Source: Actinomycetota bacterium (GTDB taxonomy: Bacteria; Actinomycetota; JAICYB01). From it: a stretch of DNA of 47,706 nt. Of this stretch, positions 1-7,715 are shown piece by piece. The stretch is from positions 1 through 47,706 of the forward strand of contig DATLFR010000242.1 of NCBI GenBank assembly GCA_035540895.1, written 5' to 3'. The first letter of the stretch is position 1. Every line of letters starts with the position of its first letter. The translations under genes were made by a program, and so were the position numbers. Under the pieces are notes generated by a model. It did not search any database. It was not told the DNA's origin and saw only the letters and a list, made by a program, of their open reading frames with translations.

Positions 1-405
1 GCGCCCGCCGCCAAGCCGAGCTCCGGAGGGTCCGGCGGTGGTGCGAAGAAGATCGTGATCACCATCTCCCAGCAGCGCCTGCGCGCCTACGAGGGCAACC
101 GCGTCGTGCTCGACACGGTCGTCTCCACCGGCAAGCCCGGACACGCCACCCCGCGTGGCAACTTCTCGATCCTGTCGAAGACGGAGAGGCACTGGTCGAC
201 GCAGTACCACGTGTGGATGCCGTACGCGATGCGCGTCTACAAGGGCATCTTCATCCACGAGATCCCGATCTCTCCGGACGGCCGGCGCCTGGGCGCGAAC
301 CAGCTCGGACAGCCCGTCTCGGCGGGGTGCGTCCGGGTCGGCATCGGACCCGCGGCCAGCCTGTACCGCTGGGCTCCCGTGGGGACACCGGTCATCATCC
401 AGTAG
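1..405 (+). CDS. L,D-transpeptidase (YkuD domain), 5'-truncated by window edge
   Basis: The frame is open from base 1 and ends at TAG 403-405, so only the C-terminal 134 codons are visible. After a Gly/Ser-rich linker (about residues 7-14 of the visible part) comes a YkuD fold: the strand around ITISQQRLRAY, a His in the segment FIHEIP, and the catalytic motif SAGCVRVG with the nucleophilic Cys encoded at 328-330. The usual family motif is SHGC-x-R; here Ala replaces the motif His. These enzymes make 3-3 cross-links in peptidoglycan outside the membrane, using a Cys thioester intermediate. The upstream linker suggests an N-terminal binding domain or signal sequence outside the window. The fold assignment is firm; substrate and exact subclass are not visible. 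Confidence 0.85.
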   Translation, partial: APAAKPSSGGSGGGAKKIVITISQQRLRAYEGNRVVLDTVVSTGKPGHATPRGNFSILSKTERHWSTQYHVWMPYAMRVYKGIFIHEIPISPDGRRLGANQLGQPVSAGCVRVGIGPAASLYRWAPVGTPVIIQ

Positions 406-440
406 CCCCGGACGCCGGCCCCCGGGCGGGGCGTCACACA

Positions 441-485
441 GGTAGGGGCGATAGCTCGGCCCAGCGGCGAGGTATCGCCCCCACC
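441..485. terminator. Long inverted repeat between convergent genes, likely terminator
   Basis: GGTAGGGGCGATA at 441-453 pairs with TATCGCCCCCACC at 473-485 with one mismatch. An inner GCTCG/CGAG pair extends the stem towards a short loop. No T tract follows on either strand, which is common in high-GC bacteria. It lies between the transpeptidase gene (plus) and mtnP (minus), where a bidirectional terminator would be expected. The remainder of 406-641 shows no gene. Confidence 0.5.
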
Positions 486-641
486 TGCGTGTCCGGGGGT
501 CCCTGCGCCCTGAGCCGTGGACGATGACTCGGTCCATGATCGAGGTATCGCCCGCGCCTCCCACGCTGCCGGAGGGGTCGACGCCGGCGGTGGTCCATCG
601 GGGGTCCGCCTGAGCGCCCCCGGGTGGAGCGGGCACGGACG

Positions 642-1442
642 TCACGGGCGCAGCGGCGTCCCGTCCCACGCGTGGGAGCACGGGCAGGAGCGGTCCGTCG
701 GCACGCGCTCGACGAGGCGGAGCAGGGCCTGGCGCAGCGTGTCCAGGTTGGCCGCGAACATCCGGAAGACCTCGTCCATCGTGATCGGCTCGACCCCGTC
801 CCCGTCGCGCAGGTAGGCGTCGTGGTCGGTTATCAGCGAGACGTTCACGTAGCACATCTCGAGCTCCCGGGCGAGGTACGCCTCCGGGTACTGGGTCATG
901 TTGATGACCTCCCAGCCCGCCGACCCGAACCAGGCCGACTCCGCCTTCGTTGAGAAGCGGGGGCCCTGGATCACGACGACCGTTCCCCGCTCGTGCACCG
1001 GGAGCCCGGCCTCGCGCACCGCCTCGCAGGCGAGCGGCCGCAGCTCGGGGCAGTAGGGCTCGGCGAACGAGATGTGGACCGGGTCCGGGCCGTCGTAGAA
1101 GGTCTGCTCCCGGGAGTACGTCCGGTCGACCAGCTGGTCGCAGACGACGACGTGTCCGGGCTCGACGTGGCGTTGCAGGCTGCCGGCGGCGCACGGTCCG
1201 AGCACCCGGGTGACCCCCAGCTCGCGCATCGCCCAGAGGTTGGCCCGGTAGTTGACCCGATGGGCGGGGATCTCGTGCTTCGGCCCGTGGCGGGGGATGA
1301 ACGCGACCGGACGTCCGGCCACCTCGCCGAGGGAGACCGGTCCGGACGGGGCGCCGTAGGGGGTCTGCACCTCCTCGGTCCGGAGGCCCTCGGCCAGCGA
1401 GTAGAAGCCGGACCCGCCGAAGATCCCGATCTCGGCGGTCAC
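642..1442 (-). CDS. mtnP: S-methyl-5'-thioadenosine phosphorylase family (MTAP/MTIP)
   Basis: The 266-residue protein has the purine-nucleoside phosphorylase fold of the MTAP family. It shows the N-terminal GIFGGSGFY phosphate loop, RHGPKHEIPAH, the CAAGS segment, QGPRFSTKAES, and the base/ribose site VINMTQYPEAYLARE. It cleaves methylthioadenosine (or methylthioinosine) with phosphate, salvaging the by-product of polyamine or related SAM chemistry in the cytosol. Length is typical. The start overlaps the stop of the upstream fmdB-like gene by 4 bp (1439-1442), so the two are translationally coupled. Adenosine versus inosine preference cannot be settled by eye; the NMT motif favours the MTAP/MTIP branch over ordinary purine nucleoside phosphorylase. 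Confidence 0.92.
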   Translation of the reverse strand: MTAEIGIFGGSGFYSLAEGLRTEEVQTPYGAPSGPVSLGEVAGRPVAFIPRHGPKHEIPAHRVNYRANLWAMRELGVTRVLGPCAAGSLQRHVEPGHVVVCDQLVDRTYSREQTFYDGPDPVHISFAEPYCPELRPLACEAVREAGLPVHERGTVVVIQGPRFSTKAESAWFGSAGWEVINMTQYPEAYLARELEMCYVNVSLITDHDAYLRDGDGVEPITMDEVFRMFAANLDTLRQALLRLVERVPTDRSCPCSHAWDGTPLRP

Positions 1443-1747
1443 TTGTCCTTCGGCTTGCTCGATGTGTCCGAGCTCTTCGTGTCCGAGGACTTCGAGTCGG
1501 AGGACGTCGAGTCGGAGGACTTCGAGTCGGACGACTTCGAGTCCGAGGACCTGCTCTTCGAGCTACCCGAAGAGCCGTAGTCGGTCTTGTAGAACCCCGA
1601 CCCCTTCAGGACGATCCCCACGGGGTGGTAGACGCGCTTCAGGGCGCCGCGGCAGGTCTTGCAGCGCTTCAGCGGCGGGTCGGACATCGACTGCACGACC
1701 TCGATCTCCTCGCCGCACTTCTGGCAACGGTAGGCGTACGTAGGCAT
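1439..1747 (-). CDS. FmdB-family zinc-ribbon protein with Ser/Asp/Lys repeat tail
   Basis: The 102-residue protein opens with MPTYAYRC and has a second Cys pair (CKTCRG), giving the CxxC...CxxC zinc ribbon of the FmdB regulatory-protein family (about residues 1-45). This is followed by the conserved GIVLKGSGFYKTDY segment. The last 40 residues are a low-complexity Ser/Asp/Lys tail encoded by 15-bp tandem units. FmdB-like proteins are common in actinobacteria, often as the first gene before unrelated metabolic genes; their role is not established. Here it leads an operon with mtnP (ATGA overlap). Confidence 0.88.
   Translation of the reverse strand: MPTYAYRCQKCGEEIEVVQSMSDPPLKRCKTCRGALKRVYHPVGIVLKGSGFYKTDYGSSGSSKSRSSDSKSSDSKSSDSTSSDSKSSDTKSSDTSSKPKDK
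1481..1555. repeat. 15-bp tandem repeat encoding the acidic tail of the FmdB-like protein
   Basis: About five consecutive 15-bp units of the form GTCGGAGGACTTCGA with scattered single-base changes. All are in frame and give the Ser-Asp-Ser-Lys-Ser pattern of the minus-strand gene. The copies are long enough for length change by slippage. Confidence 0.8.
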
Positions 1748-1797
1748 GCCACCGAGTATGCACGTAGAGCGTCGTTGCCGCCCTCTACGCTGCGGCC

Positions 1798-2739
1798 ATG
1801 GACCGCGTCCTGACGATGATGAAGGCGCCCACCGGGGGGTACGTGGGCGACGGGCACGTCCACCCCGCCGTCCTCGACGCGGCCCGGCAGGAGCTCGCGG
1901 AGGCGAGGACGGCCGGACAGGTGACCGACGGGTACGTGGTGAGGTGCGGCGACGACATCGCCCTCGTCGTCCTGCACGCGGGCGACGCCGCGGCCGTGGC
2001 CGCCCTCGGCTCCCGGACCTTCTCCCGGTGCTGGACCGTGGCCCGCGAGCTGGGACAACACGGCTGCCGGAACGGCGGACCCGTGCACGAGACGGTCTCC
2101 GTCACGCTCGACGGGGAGCCGGAGACGGTCCTCTGCTTCATGGCCGACAAGGCTCCCGCGGGAGCCTGGAACCTCTTCCTGTACCGGGTGTTCGCCGACC
2201 CCTTCAACACCCCGTCGCTGCTGAGCGACCCCCGGATGATCGACGGGTTCGGGTTCGCGGTGCGGGCACCCGACGGCACCGAGATGGCGTTCGGGCTGCC
2301 GGGCGACCTGCACGCGTTCCTGGGAGCGGCGTCTGGTAGCGCGATCGTCCGCCAGGTCGACTCGCGGTTCTCCAGTCGCACGGCGGCGGTGGCGTCGGAG
2401 GGGCCCGACCCGATGCTGGTGGTGCGCTGCCACGACGGGTTCCCGTCGGTGGGGGAGACGCTCGAGCCGTTCGCCTTCCCCTACGCGGTCGCCGGCCCGG
2501 CGGGCCCCCTCGTGCCGGTGTCCACGAACGAGGACGCCACCACCCGGGTGTTCGGACGGGCCATCGGGCTCGGGTTCCAGGTGACCGACGAGCGCCTCGT
2601 GGGCCCGCGGGACCTGTTGGGAGACAGGGCTTTCGACGGGTCGCGGCTGCGTGCCGTGGCGGCCGCCGACGACCTTCGGCGCCACGGACCTTTCTCGCCG
2701 GCGGCCGCCACCCTGCGTCCGTTCCACTCGCACGTCTGA
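1798..2739 (+). CDS. Archaeal-type fructose-1,6-bisphosphate aldolase/phosphatase homologue, degenerate active site
   Basis: The 313-residue protein aligns by eye over its whole length with the class V FBP aldolase/phosphatase. Matching segments are KAPTGGYVGDGHVHP (family K-A-D-x-GG...), CGDD at 50-53, ADKAPAGAWN (family MDKTEPGAFN), RVFADPFNTP, GETLEPFAFP and the C-terminal RRHGPF. The family enzyme is the bifunctional Mg-dependent gluconeogenic enzyme of archaea and some bacteria. Several metal ligands look lost: the first Asp (family KAD) is Pro11, and the family KDDP segment reads GPDP. The protein is also some 50-70 residues shorter than usual. It may be a non-catalytic or altered paralogue. 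A TACGCT hexamer at 1786-1791, six bases before ATG, fits a leaderless transcript. Confidence 0.75.
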   Translation: MDRVLTMMKAPTGGYVGDGHVHPAVLDAARQELAEARTAGQVTDGYVVRCGDDIALVVLHAGDAAAVAALGSRTFSRCWTVARELGQHGCRNGGPVHETVSVTLDGEPETVLCFMADKAPAGAWNLFLYRVFADPFNTPSLLSDPRMIDGFGFAVRAPDGTEMAFGLPGDLHAFLGAASGSAIVRQVDSRFSSRTAAVASEGPDPMLVVRCHDGFPSVGETLEPFAFPYAVAGPAGPLVPVSTNEDATTRVFGRAIGLGFQVTDERLVGPRDLLGDRAFDGSRLRAVAAADDLRRHGPFSPAAATLRPFHSHV

Positions 2740-2784
2740 CCTCCGCTGGCCCCCCGGGCCGCGTCCTGGCATCCTTGTCCGGCG

Positions 2785-3663
2785 ATGTCGGTGCGCAAGG
2801 CGGTCATACCTGCGGCAGGGCTCGGCACCCGCTTCCTCCCGGCGACGAAGGCTCAGCCCAAGGAGATGCTCCCGCTCGTCGACAAGCCCGCGATCCAGTA
2901 CGTGATCGAGGAGGCGGTCCGGGCCGGTTGCGACGACATCCTCATCATCACCGGGCGTGGGAAGCGCAGCCTGGAGGACCATTTCGACCGGTCCTTGGAG
3001 CTCGAGTCGGTCCTGGAGGAGAAGGGCGACCGGACGTCCCTCGACGAGATGCGCGCCATCTCGGAGATGGCCGATATCCACTACGTCCGCCAGAAGCGGC
3101 CCCTCGGCCTCGGACACGCGGTCCTGGCCGCCGAGAAGCACGTGGGCAAGGAGCCTTTCGCGGTCCTGCTCGGTGACGTCGTGGTGTCCGAGCGCGACCC
3201 GCTGCTCTCGGATCTGATGTCCGTGTACGAGCGGTACGGACGCAGCGTCCTGGCCGTGCAGGAGGTCCCACGCGAGGACATCCACCTCTACGGGGCCGTC
3301 CTGCCGGAGCCGGTCGAGGAGGGGGTGGTCCGGATCCGCGACTTCGTGGAGAAGCCCCCCGTCGACAAGGCTCCCTCCAACCTCGCCTCCCTCGGGCGCT
3401 ACCTGCTCACCCCGGAGGTCTTCGAGGACCTGCGCCGCACCGAGCCCGGGCGCGGGGGGGAGATCCAGCTCACCGACGCGATCCGGTCACTCGCCCAGCG
3501 TCAGGCCGTCTACGCCCACGTCTTCGAGGGGAAGCTCTACGACGTCGGCCGCAAGATCGACTACCTGCGGGCGACCGTCGAGCTCGCGTTCGAGCGCGAG
3601 GATCTGGGCAAGGAGTTCCGAGACTTCCTCACCGAGTTCGCCGTCCGGAACAAGCTGATCTAA
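2785..3663 (+). CDS. galU: UTP--glucose-1-phosphate uridylyltransferase
   Basis: The 292-residue nucleotidyltransferase has the N-terminal GLGTRFLPATK loop at residues 12-22, then PKEMLPLVDKP, the RQKRPLGLGHAV substrate segment, LLGDVV at the catalytic metal site, and EKP around the sugar-phosphate site. It makes UDP-glucose from UTP and glucose-1-phosphate in the cytosol for cell-wall and glycolipid synthesis. Length is normal for GalU. Its stop at 3661-3663 directly abuts the GTG start of moeA, so the two are likely co-transcribed although their functions are unrelated; this galU-moeA pairing is seen in other actinobacteria. Confidence 0.95.
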   Translation: MSVRKAVIPAAGLGTRFLPATKAQPKEMLPLVDKPAIQYVIEEAVRAGCDDILIITGRGKRSLEDHFDRSLELESVLEEKGDRTSLDEMRAISEMADIHYVRQKRPLGLGHAVLAAEKHVGKEPFAVLLGDVVVSERDPLLSDLMSVYERYGRSVLAVQEVPREDIHLYGAVLPEPVEEGVVRIRDFVEKPPVDKAPSNLASLGRYLLTPEVFEDLRRTEPGRGGEIQLTDAIRSLAQRQAVYAHVFEGKLYDVGRKIDYLRATVELAFEREDLGKEFRDFLTEFAVRNKLI

Positions 3664-4881
3664 GTGATCTCCGTCAACGAGGCCCGCGAACGGATCCTCC
3701 AGCGGATCGAGGTGCTCGACCCGCTCGAGCTCGCCGTGACCGAGGCCCACGGATGCGTCCTGGCCGAGACGGTCACCGCGCCGGAGGACCTCCCGGCCTT
3801 CCCGTCGTCCGCGATGGACGGGTTCGCCCTGCGGTCGGGGGACACGTCCGCCGCCGCGCAGAACCCGGTCAGTCTCACCGTCACCGGGGAGGCCGCCGCC
3901 GGACGCCCGTTCGCGGGCAGGGTGGCCTCGGGGGAGGCCGTGCGGATCATGACCGGGGCGGCGATCCCGGAGGGAGCCGACGCGGTCGTCGCCCAGGAGG
4001 AGGTGGCGGTCGTCGGGTCGTCGCTCGCGGTGGGACGGGTGGTCAAAGCGGGCGACAACGTGCGTCCGGCCGGTGAGGACGTGGCCCGCGGCGAGGAGGT
4101 CCTGCAGCCCGGACAGCGGCTGCGCGGCATGGACATCGGCGCCCTGGCCGCGCTCGGACGCAGCCGGGTTCTGGTCCGGCCGCGCCCTCGGACCGTCGTC
4201 CTCTCGACCGGAGACGAGCTGCGGGAGCCGGGCAGCGACCTCGGACCCGGCCAGATCCGCGACTCGAACTCCTTCACGATCGCCGGCATGGCCCGGGAGG
4301 CCGGGTCGGCTCCCGTGCGGGCCGGAATCATCCCCGACGACCCCGACGTGCTGAGGGAGACGTTCCAGTCCTACCTGCCCCAGGCCGACGTCTTCATCTC
4401 GTCGGGGGGAGTCTCGGTCGGGGACCACGACCACGTGCGCGACGTCCTGTCCCAGCTGGGCAAGGTCGAGTTCTGGAAGGTGTCCGTCAAGCCGGGCAAA
4501 CCGCTCGCGTTCGGGTTCATCGAGGGCCGCCCCTTCTTCGGCCTTCCCGGCAACCCGGTCGCCGTAGCCGTGACGTTCGAGCTGTTCGTGCGGCCCGCCC
4601 TGCTGAAGATGGCCGGGCGGCGCACGCTCATGCGCCCCCAGATCGACGCCGCCTTCCAGGACGACTTCCGTCAGCGGCCGGGCCGGGAGACGTACCTGAG
4701 GGTGCGGGCGTGGCGGGACGCCGAGGGGTGGAAGGCCCGACTGACCGGGCGCCAGGGCTCCAACATCGTCTCGTCGGTGGCCAAGGCGAACGCGCTCGCG
4801 GTCATGCCTGGGCACCTCAGTCACCTGCGGCCGGGCGACCAGGTGCGCCTCATGCTCCTCGAGCCGCTCGAGGGCTGGTGA
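3664..4881 (+). CDS. moeA: Molybdopterin molybdenumtransferase MoeA
   Basis: The 405-residue protein starts at GTG immediately after the galU stop. It shows the MoeA domain order: SSAMDGFA near the N terminus, IMTGAAIPEGADAVV, the MogA-like domain with STGDEL and SSGGVSVGDHD, then KPGKPLAFG and GLPGNPVA, and the C-terminal beta-barrel domain. MoeA inserts molybdate into adenylated molybdopterin to give active molybdenum cofactor. The stop overlaps the start of the moaC-mogA fusion (GTGA at 4878-4881), placing consecutive cofactor steps in one operon. Confidence 0.95.
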   Translation: MISVNEARERILQRIEVLDPLELAVTEAHGCVLAETVTAPEDLPAFPSSAMDGFALRSGDTSAAAQNPVSLTVTGEAAAGRPFAGRVASGEAVRIMTGAAIPEGADAVVAQEEVAVVGSSLAVGRVVKAGDNVRPAGEDVARGEEVLQPGQRLRGMDIGALAALGRSRVLVRPRPRTVVLSTGDELREPGSDLGPGQIRDSNSFTIAGMAREAGSAPVRAGIIPDDPDVLRETFQSYLPQADVFISSGGVSVGDHDHVRDVLSQLGKVEFWKVSVKPGKPLAFGFIEGRPFFGLPGNPVAVAVTFELFVRPALLKMAGRRTLMRPQIDAAFQDDFRQRPGRETYLRVRAWRDAEGWKARLTGRQGSNIVSSVAKANALAVMPGHLSHLRPGDQVRLMLLEPLEGW

Positions 4882-5825
4882 CATCGAGCGCCCACCTCGA
4901 CCCGTCCGGACGGCTGAGGATGGTCGACGTGGGAGCGAAGGCGGAGACCCGACGGACGGCCACGGCCGTCTGCCACGTCCACATGTCGGACGAGGCCCGA
5001 CGCGCGGTGGCCGAGGGGACCGCGTCGAAGGGCGATGTGCTCGCGGTCGCGCAGGTCGCGGGGGTCCAGGCGGCGAAGCGCACCCCTGAGCTGATCCCCG
5101 GCTGCCACCCGTTGCGGATCTCGGGCGTGGACATCACGTTCGCCGCCACCGACGAGGGCTACACGGTCACCGCCCGGGTGAAGGGCACCGACCGCACCGG
5201 GTTCGAGATGGAGGCCCTCACGGCCGCGTCCGTGGCCGCGCTCACCGTCTACGACATGTGCAAGGCGATAGACCCGGACATGACGATCGACGGTCTGCGT
5301 GTCACGGACAAGACCGGCGGGACATCGGTCCGCGCCGTCCGGCTGGACGGCACCCGGGCCGCCGTCCTGACCGTCTCGGACAGGTCGGCCGCCGGGGAGC
5401 GCGCGGATGGGTCCGGACCCGCTGCCCGCGCATGGCTCGAGGCACGCGGCGCATCGGTGATCGAGACGAGGGTGGTCCGGGACGACCGCGGGGAGATCGC
5501 GGCCGCCTTGCGCGATCTGGCGGCGGCGGCCCAGCTCGTCGTGACATCGGGCGGCACGGGGGTGTCTCCCACCGACGTCACGCCCGAGGCCACGCTGGAC
5601 GTGGCCGACCGGGTGGTGCCCGGACTGGCCGAGCAGATCCGAGCGGAATCGCTCCGGGTGACCCCCAACGCCCTGATATCGAGAGGCGCCGCCGTCGTGG
5701 TCGGGGACGCTCTGGTGGTCAACCTCCCCGGCAGCCCGAAGGCGGTGGGGGAGGCGCTCGACGCTATCGCCGCCGTCCTCCCGCACGCCCTGACCCTGCT
5801 CCGGGGGGAGCAGCCTCACGCATGA
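4878..5825 (+). CDS. Fused MoaC - MogA/MoaB molybdenum cofactor protein
   Basis: I chose GTG 4878, which overlaps the moeA stop, giving 315 residues. The first about 155 residues are MoaC (cyclic pyranopterin monophosphate synthase): MVDVGAKAETRRTATA, then KGDVLAVAQVAGVQAAKRT, IPGCHPL, and EMEALTAASVAALTVYDMCKA. The rest is a MogA/MoaB molybdopterin adenylyltransferase domain: LTVSDRSAAGERADGSGP, TSGGTGVSPTDVTPEAT and NLPGSPKAV. One polypeptide therefore serves an early and a late step of Moco synthesis, next to MoeA. Such fusions are known in other bacteria. A longer frame reaches back into moeA, but the conserved MoaC N terminus supports this start. Confidence 0.93.
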   Translation: MTSSAHLDPSGRLRMVDVGAKAETRRTATAVCHVHMSDEARRAVAEGTASKGDVLAVAQVAGVQAAKRTPELIPGCHPLRISGVDITFAATDEGYTVTARVKGTDRTGFEMEALTAASVAALTVYDMCKAIDPDMTIDGLRVTDKTGGTSVRAVRLDGTRAAVLTVSDRSAAGERADGSGPAARAWLEARGASVIETRVVRDDRGEIAAALRDLAAAAQLVVTSGGTGVSPTDVTPEATLDVADRVVPGLAEQIRAESLRVTPNALISRGAAVVVGDALVVNLPGSPKAVGEALDAIAAVLPHALTLLRGEQPHA

Positions 5826-5827
5826 AC

Positions 5828-5877
5828 CACATCGATGTGATCACATCATTGAAAGTATCGGCACCGGCTGCTAGGTT
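5828..5877 (+). promoter_or_regulatory. Promoter with overlapping palindromes upstream of small membrane-protein gene
   Basis: TTGAAA (5849-5854), a 17-bp spacer and TAGGTT (5872-5877) form a good sigma-70-type promoter about 50 bp before the gene starting at 5925. Just upstream lie two overlapping perfect 12-bp palindromes, CACATCGATGTG (5828-5839) and ATGTGATCACAT (5835-5846). They abut the -35 box, a usual position for an activator site. No regulator is identifiable nearby. Confidence 0.5.
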
Positions 5878-5924
5878 CCCCATCAGCACAAGCGGCCCGT
5901 CTTCGGTTGGCGCGGGAGCACAGT

Positions 5925-6428
5925 GTGGGGATACTTGTACTGGTACTCCTTCTCACAGCATGGGGTCTGGTACTAGGCCCGTCGCTCCTGAGGAACGCTC
6001 AGCAGACGTCCCCGATCCGGACAGAGATGATGTTCAACCGCGCGCTGAAGGCGATGAGCCAGCCGCGGCGCCCGCGGAACGCGGCGGGGGGCCGCTGGGT
6101 CATGGTGCCGCGGACCGCTGACTACCCCGTCTCCTACCCGGGGCCCGGCGGACGGCCTCCCTCGGGGGGGCCGCGCGGTCCTCGTCAGAGCGCCGCGGAG
6201 AGGCGTCGCCGGAACATGACCGCGCTCTCCGTCTTCGTGATCGCCACCTTCTTCCTCGGCCTGCTACCCCCGCTTCGGTTCCTGCTGTGGCCGTGCCTGC
6301 TCGCGTCGGTCCTGCTGATCGCGTACGTGGCGGCGGCGATCGCGTTCGCTGCGCGCGCGGCCGCGCCCGGCGCGCACCTGGAGCCGACGAGCGTCCGCCC
6401 GCCCGAGGCGGCGGGCGGGGGGTTGTAA
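5925..6428 (+). CDS. Small membrane protein of unknown function
   Basis: I do not recognise the family. GTG 5925 is preceded by GGGAG at a 6-base spacing, giving 167 residues; a TTG 18 bases upstream is less likely. A hydrophobic segment at about residues 2-20 is followed by a Pro/Arg/Gly-rich cytosol-type stretch. Two close hydrophobic segments (starting near MTALSVFVIATFFLGLL and LLWPCLLASVLLIAYVA) follow, and a Pro/Gly-rich tail ends the protein. Three membrane spans are predicted by eye. It has its own promoter and a strong terminator, so it is probably a single-gene unit. Confidence 0.7.
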   Translation: MGILVLVLLLTAWGLVLGPSLLRNAQQTSPIRTEMMFNRALKAMSQPRRPRNAAGGRWVMVPRTADYPVSYPGPGGRPPSGGPRGPRQSAAERRRRNMTALSVFVIATFFLGLLPPLRFLLWPCLLASVLLIAYVAAAIAFAARAAAPGAHLEPTSVRPPEAAGGGL

Positions 6429-6448
6429 CACCGACAAGGAACCAGGGC

Positions 6449-6526
6449 GGTCCCGAGCCGACGCCCGTCGGCCGGGACCCCGTCCAGGGCGCGGGTCAGG
6501 CCGAGACCCGCGCCCACCTTTTCTCT
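6449..6526. terminator. Two tandem terminator hairpins between convergent genes
   Basis: The first hairpin has GGTCCCG (6449-6455) and GCCGAC (6457-6462) pairing with GTCGGC and CGGGACC (6467-6479), with one bulged A. The second is a perfect 11-bp stem, GGGCGCGGGTC (6487-6497) with GACCCGCGCCC (6505-6515), followed by ACCTTTTCTCT. The T-rich tail marks the second as an intrinsic terminator for the plus-strand gene. Both may also serve the minus-strand acyl-CoA dehydrogenase. Confidence 0.7.
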
Positions 6527-6547
6527 ATACGGGGCTCTCGCCGAGCG

Positions 6548-7699
6548 TCAAACCGCCTCGTCGGCGACGAGGCGCGCGACCTGCTCGCGGTGGTAGGTCG
6601 GGTCGCCCAGGAGCATCTCGTTGGCCTTGGCCCGCTTGAAGTACAGGTGCATGTCGTGCTCCCACGTGAAGCCGATCCCGCCGTGCACCTGGATCCCGGC
6701 CGAAGCCACCCGGGTGTACGCGTCCCCGCAGTAGGCCTTGGCGACCGAGGCGGCCAGCGGGAGCTCTTCGTCGCTCGATGACGCGGCCCAGGCCGCGTAG
6801 TACATCGCAGAGCGGGCCATCTCGACGTCCACGAGCATCTCGGCGCACTTGTGCTTCACGGCCTGGAACGAGCCGATCGGACGTCCGAACTGCACGCGCA
6901 CCTTCGCGTACTCCACGGACATGTCCAGCACCTTGTGCGAGCCTCCCACCGACTCCGCGCAGAGCAGCGCGGTGGACCGCTGCAGCGCCCGCTCGAGGAC
7001 CGGCCAGCCCGCGTCCGCCTCCCCCAGCACCGAGTCCGCACCGATCTTCACGCCGTCGAACGTCACCTCGCACCAGCGGCGGGTGGTGTCCATCGTCTTC
7101 AGCTGGTCGACGGACACACCCGACGTCTCGCGGTCGACGAGGAAGAGCGTCACCCCCTGGGTCGGGTCGCCGTCGCCCGTCTTCGTGCGGGCGGCCACGA
7201 CGATGTGGTCGGCCAGGTGGGCATCGGGGACGAACGACTTCTTGCCGTCCAGCACCCACGCATCCCCTTCCCGCCGCGCCTGCATGGTGATGCCCCCGGC
7301 GTCGACGCGTCCGGACGCCTCCGTGTAGGCGACGGTCGCCCGGCGCTCGCCGGACGCGATCGCCGGCAGGACGGCCTTGCGCTGGGCGTCCGTGCCCGCT
7401 TCCTGGACCGCGACCGCCCCGAGGCAGACGCTGGCGAAGAACGGACCCGGCACCAGCGCCCGGCCCATCTCCTCGAGCAGGACGGCCAGGTCGACGTAGG
7501 ACATCCCCTGGCCCCCGTGCTCCTCGGGGATGGCGATGCCCATCCACCCGAGATCGGCCATGTGCTTGTAGAAGCCGGCGTCGAACCCGTCGTCGGACTC
7601 CATGACCTTGCGGACGAACGCGGGCGGACACTCCTTGTCCAGGAAGTCCCGCGCGTACGTCTGAAGTGATTCCTGGTCCGGGTTCAGCCCGAAGTCCAT
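6548..7699 (-). CDS. Acyl-CoA dehydrogenase family protein
   Basis: The 383-residue flavoprotein has the acyl-CoA dehydrogenase layout. An all-helical N-terminal domain (MDFGLNPDQESLQ) is followed by a middle beta domain (VAYTEASGR, AWVLDGKKSFVPDA) and a C-terminal helical domain (VQFGRPIGSFQAVKH, QVHGGIGFTWEHDMHLYFKRA). It would oxidise an acyl-CoA thioester using FAD and pass electrons to ETF. It lies 16 bases downstream of a second dehydrogenase on the same strand and has a strong GGGGAGG site, so the two form an operon. Such pairs in actinobacteria often act as heteromeric enzymes on bulky (for example steroid side-chain) acyl-CoAs, but the substrate is not visible here. Confidence 0.9.
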   Translation of the reverse strand: MDFGLNPDQESLQTYARDFLDKECPPAFVRKVMESDDGFDAGFYKHMADLGWMGIAIPEEHGGQGMSYVDLAVLLEEMGRALVPGPFFASVCLGAVAVQEAGTDAQRKAVLPAIASGERRATVAYTEASGRVDAGGITMQARREGDAWVLDGKKSFVPDAHLADHIVVAARTKTGDGDPTQGVTLFLVDRETSGVSVDQLKTMDTTRRWCEVTFDGVKIGADSVLGEADAGWPVLERALQRSTALLCAESVGGSHKVLDMSVEYAKVRVQFGRPIGSFQAVKHKCAEMLVDVEMARSAMYYAAWAASSSDEELPLAASVAKAYCGDAYTRVASAGIQVHGGIGFTWEHDMHLYFKRAKANEMLLGDPTYHREQVARLVADEAV

Positions 7700-7715
7700 C
7701 TGTCCTCCCCTTTGG

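Noticed and set aside
1669-3285. 538-codon minus-strand open frame
   Set aside because: It lies antisense to the FBPA/P-like and galU genes, is Arg/His/Gly-rich without any domain pattern, and is a GC-bias shadow.
3487-4884. 465-codon minus-strand open frame over moeA
   Set aside because: moeA on the other strand is clearly real; this frame has shadow composition.
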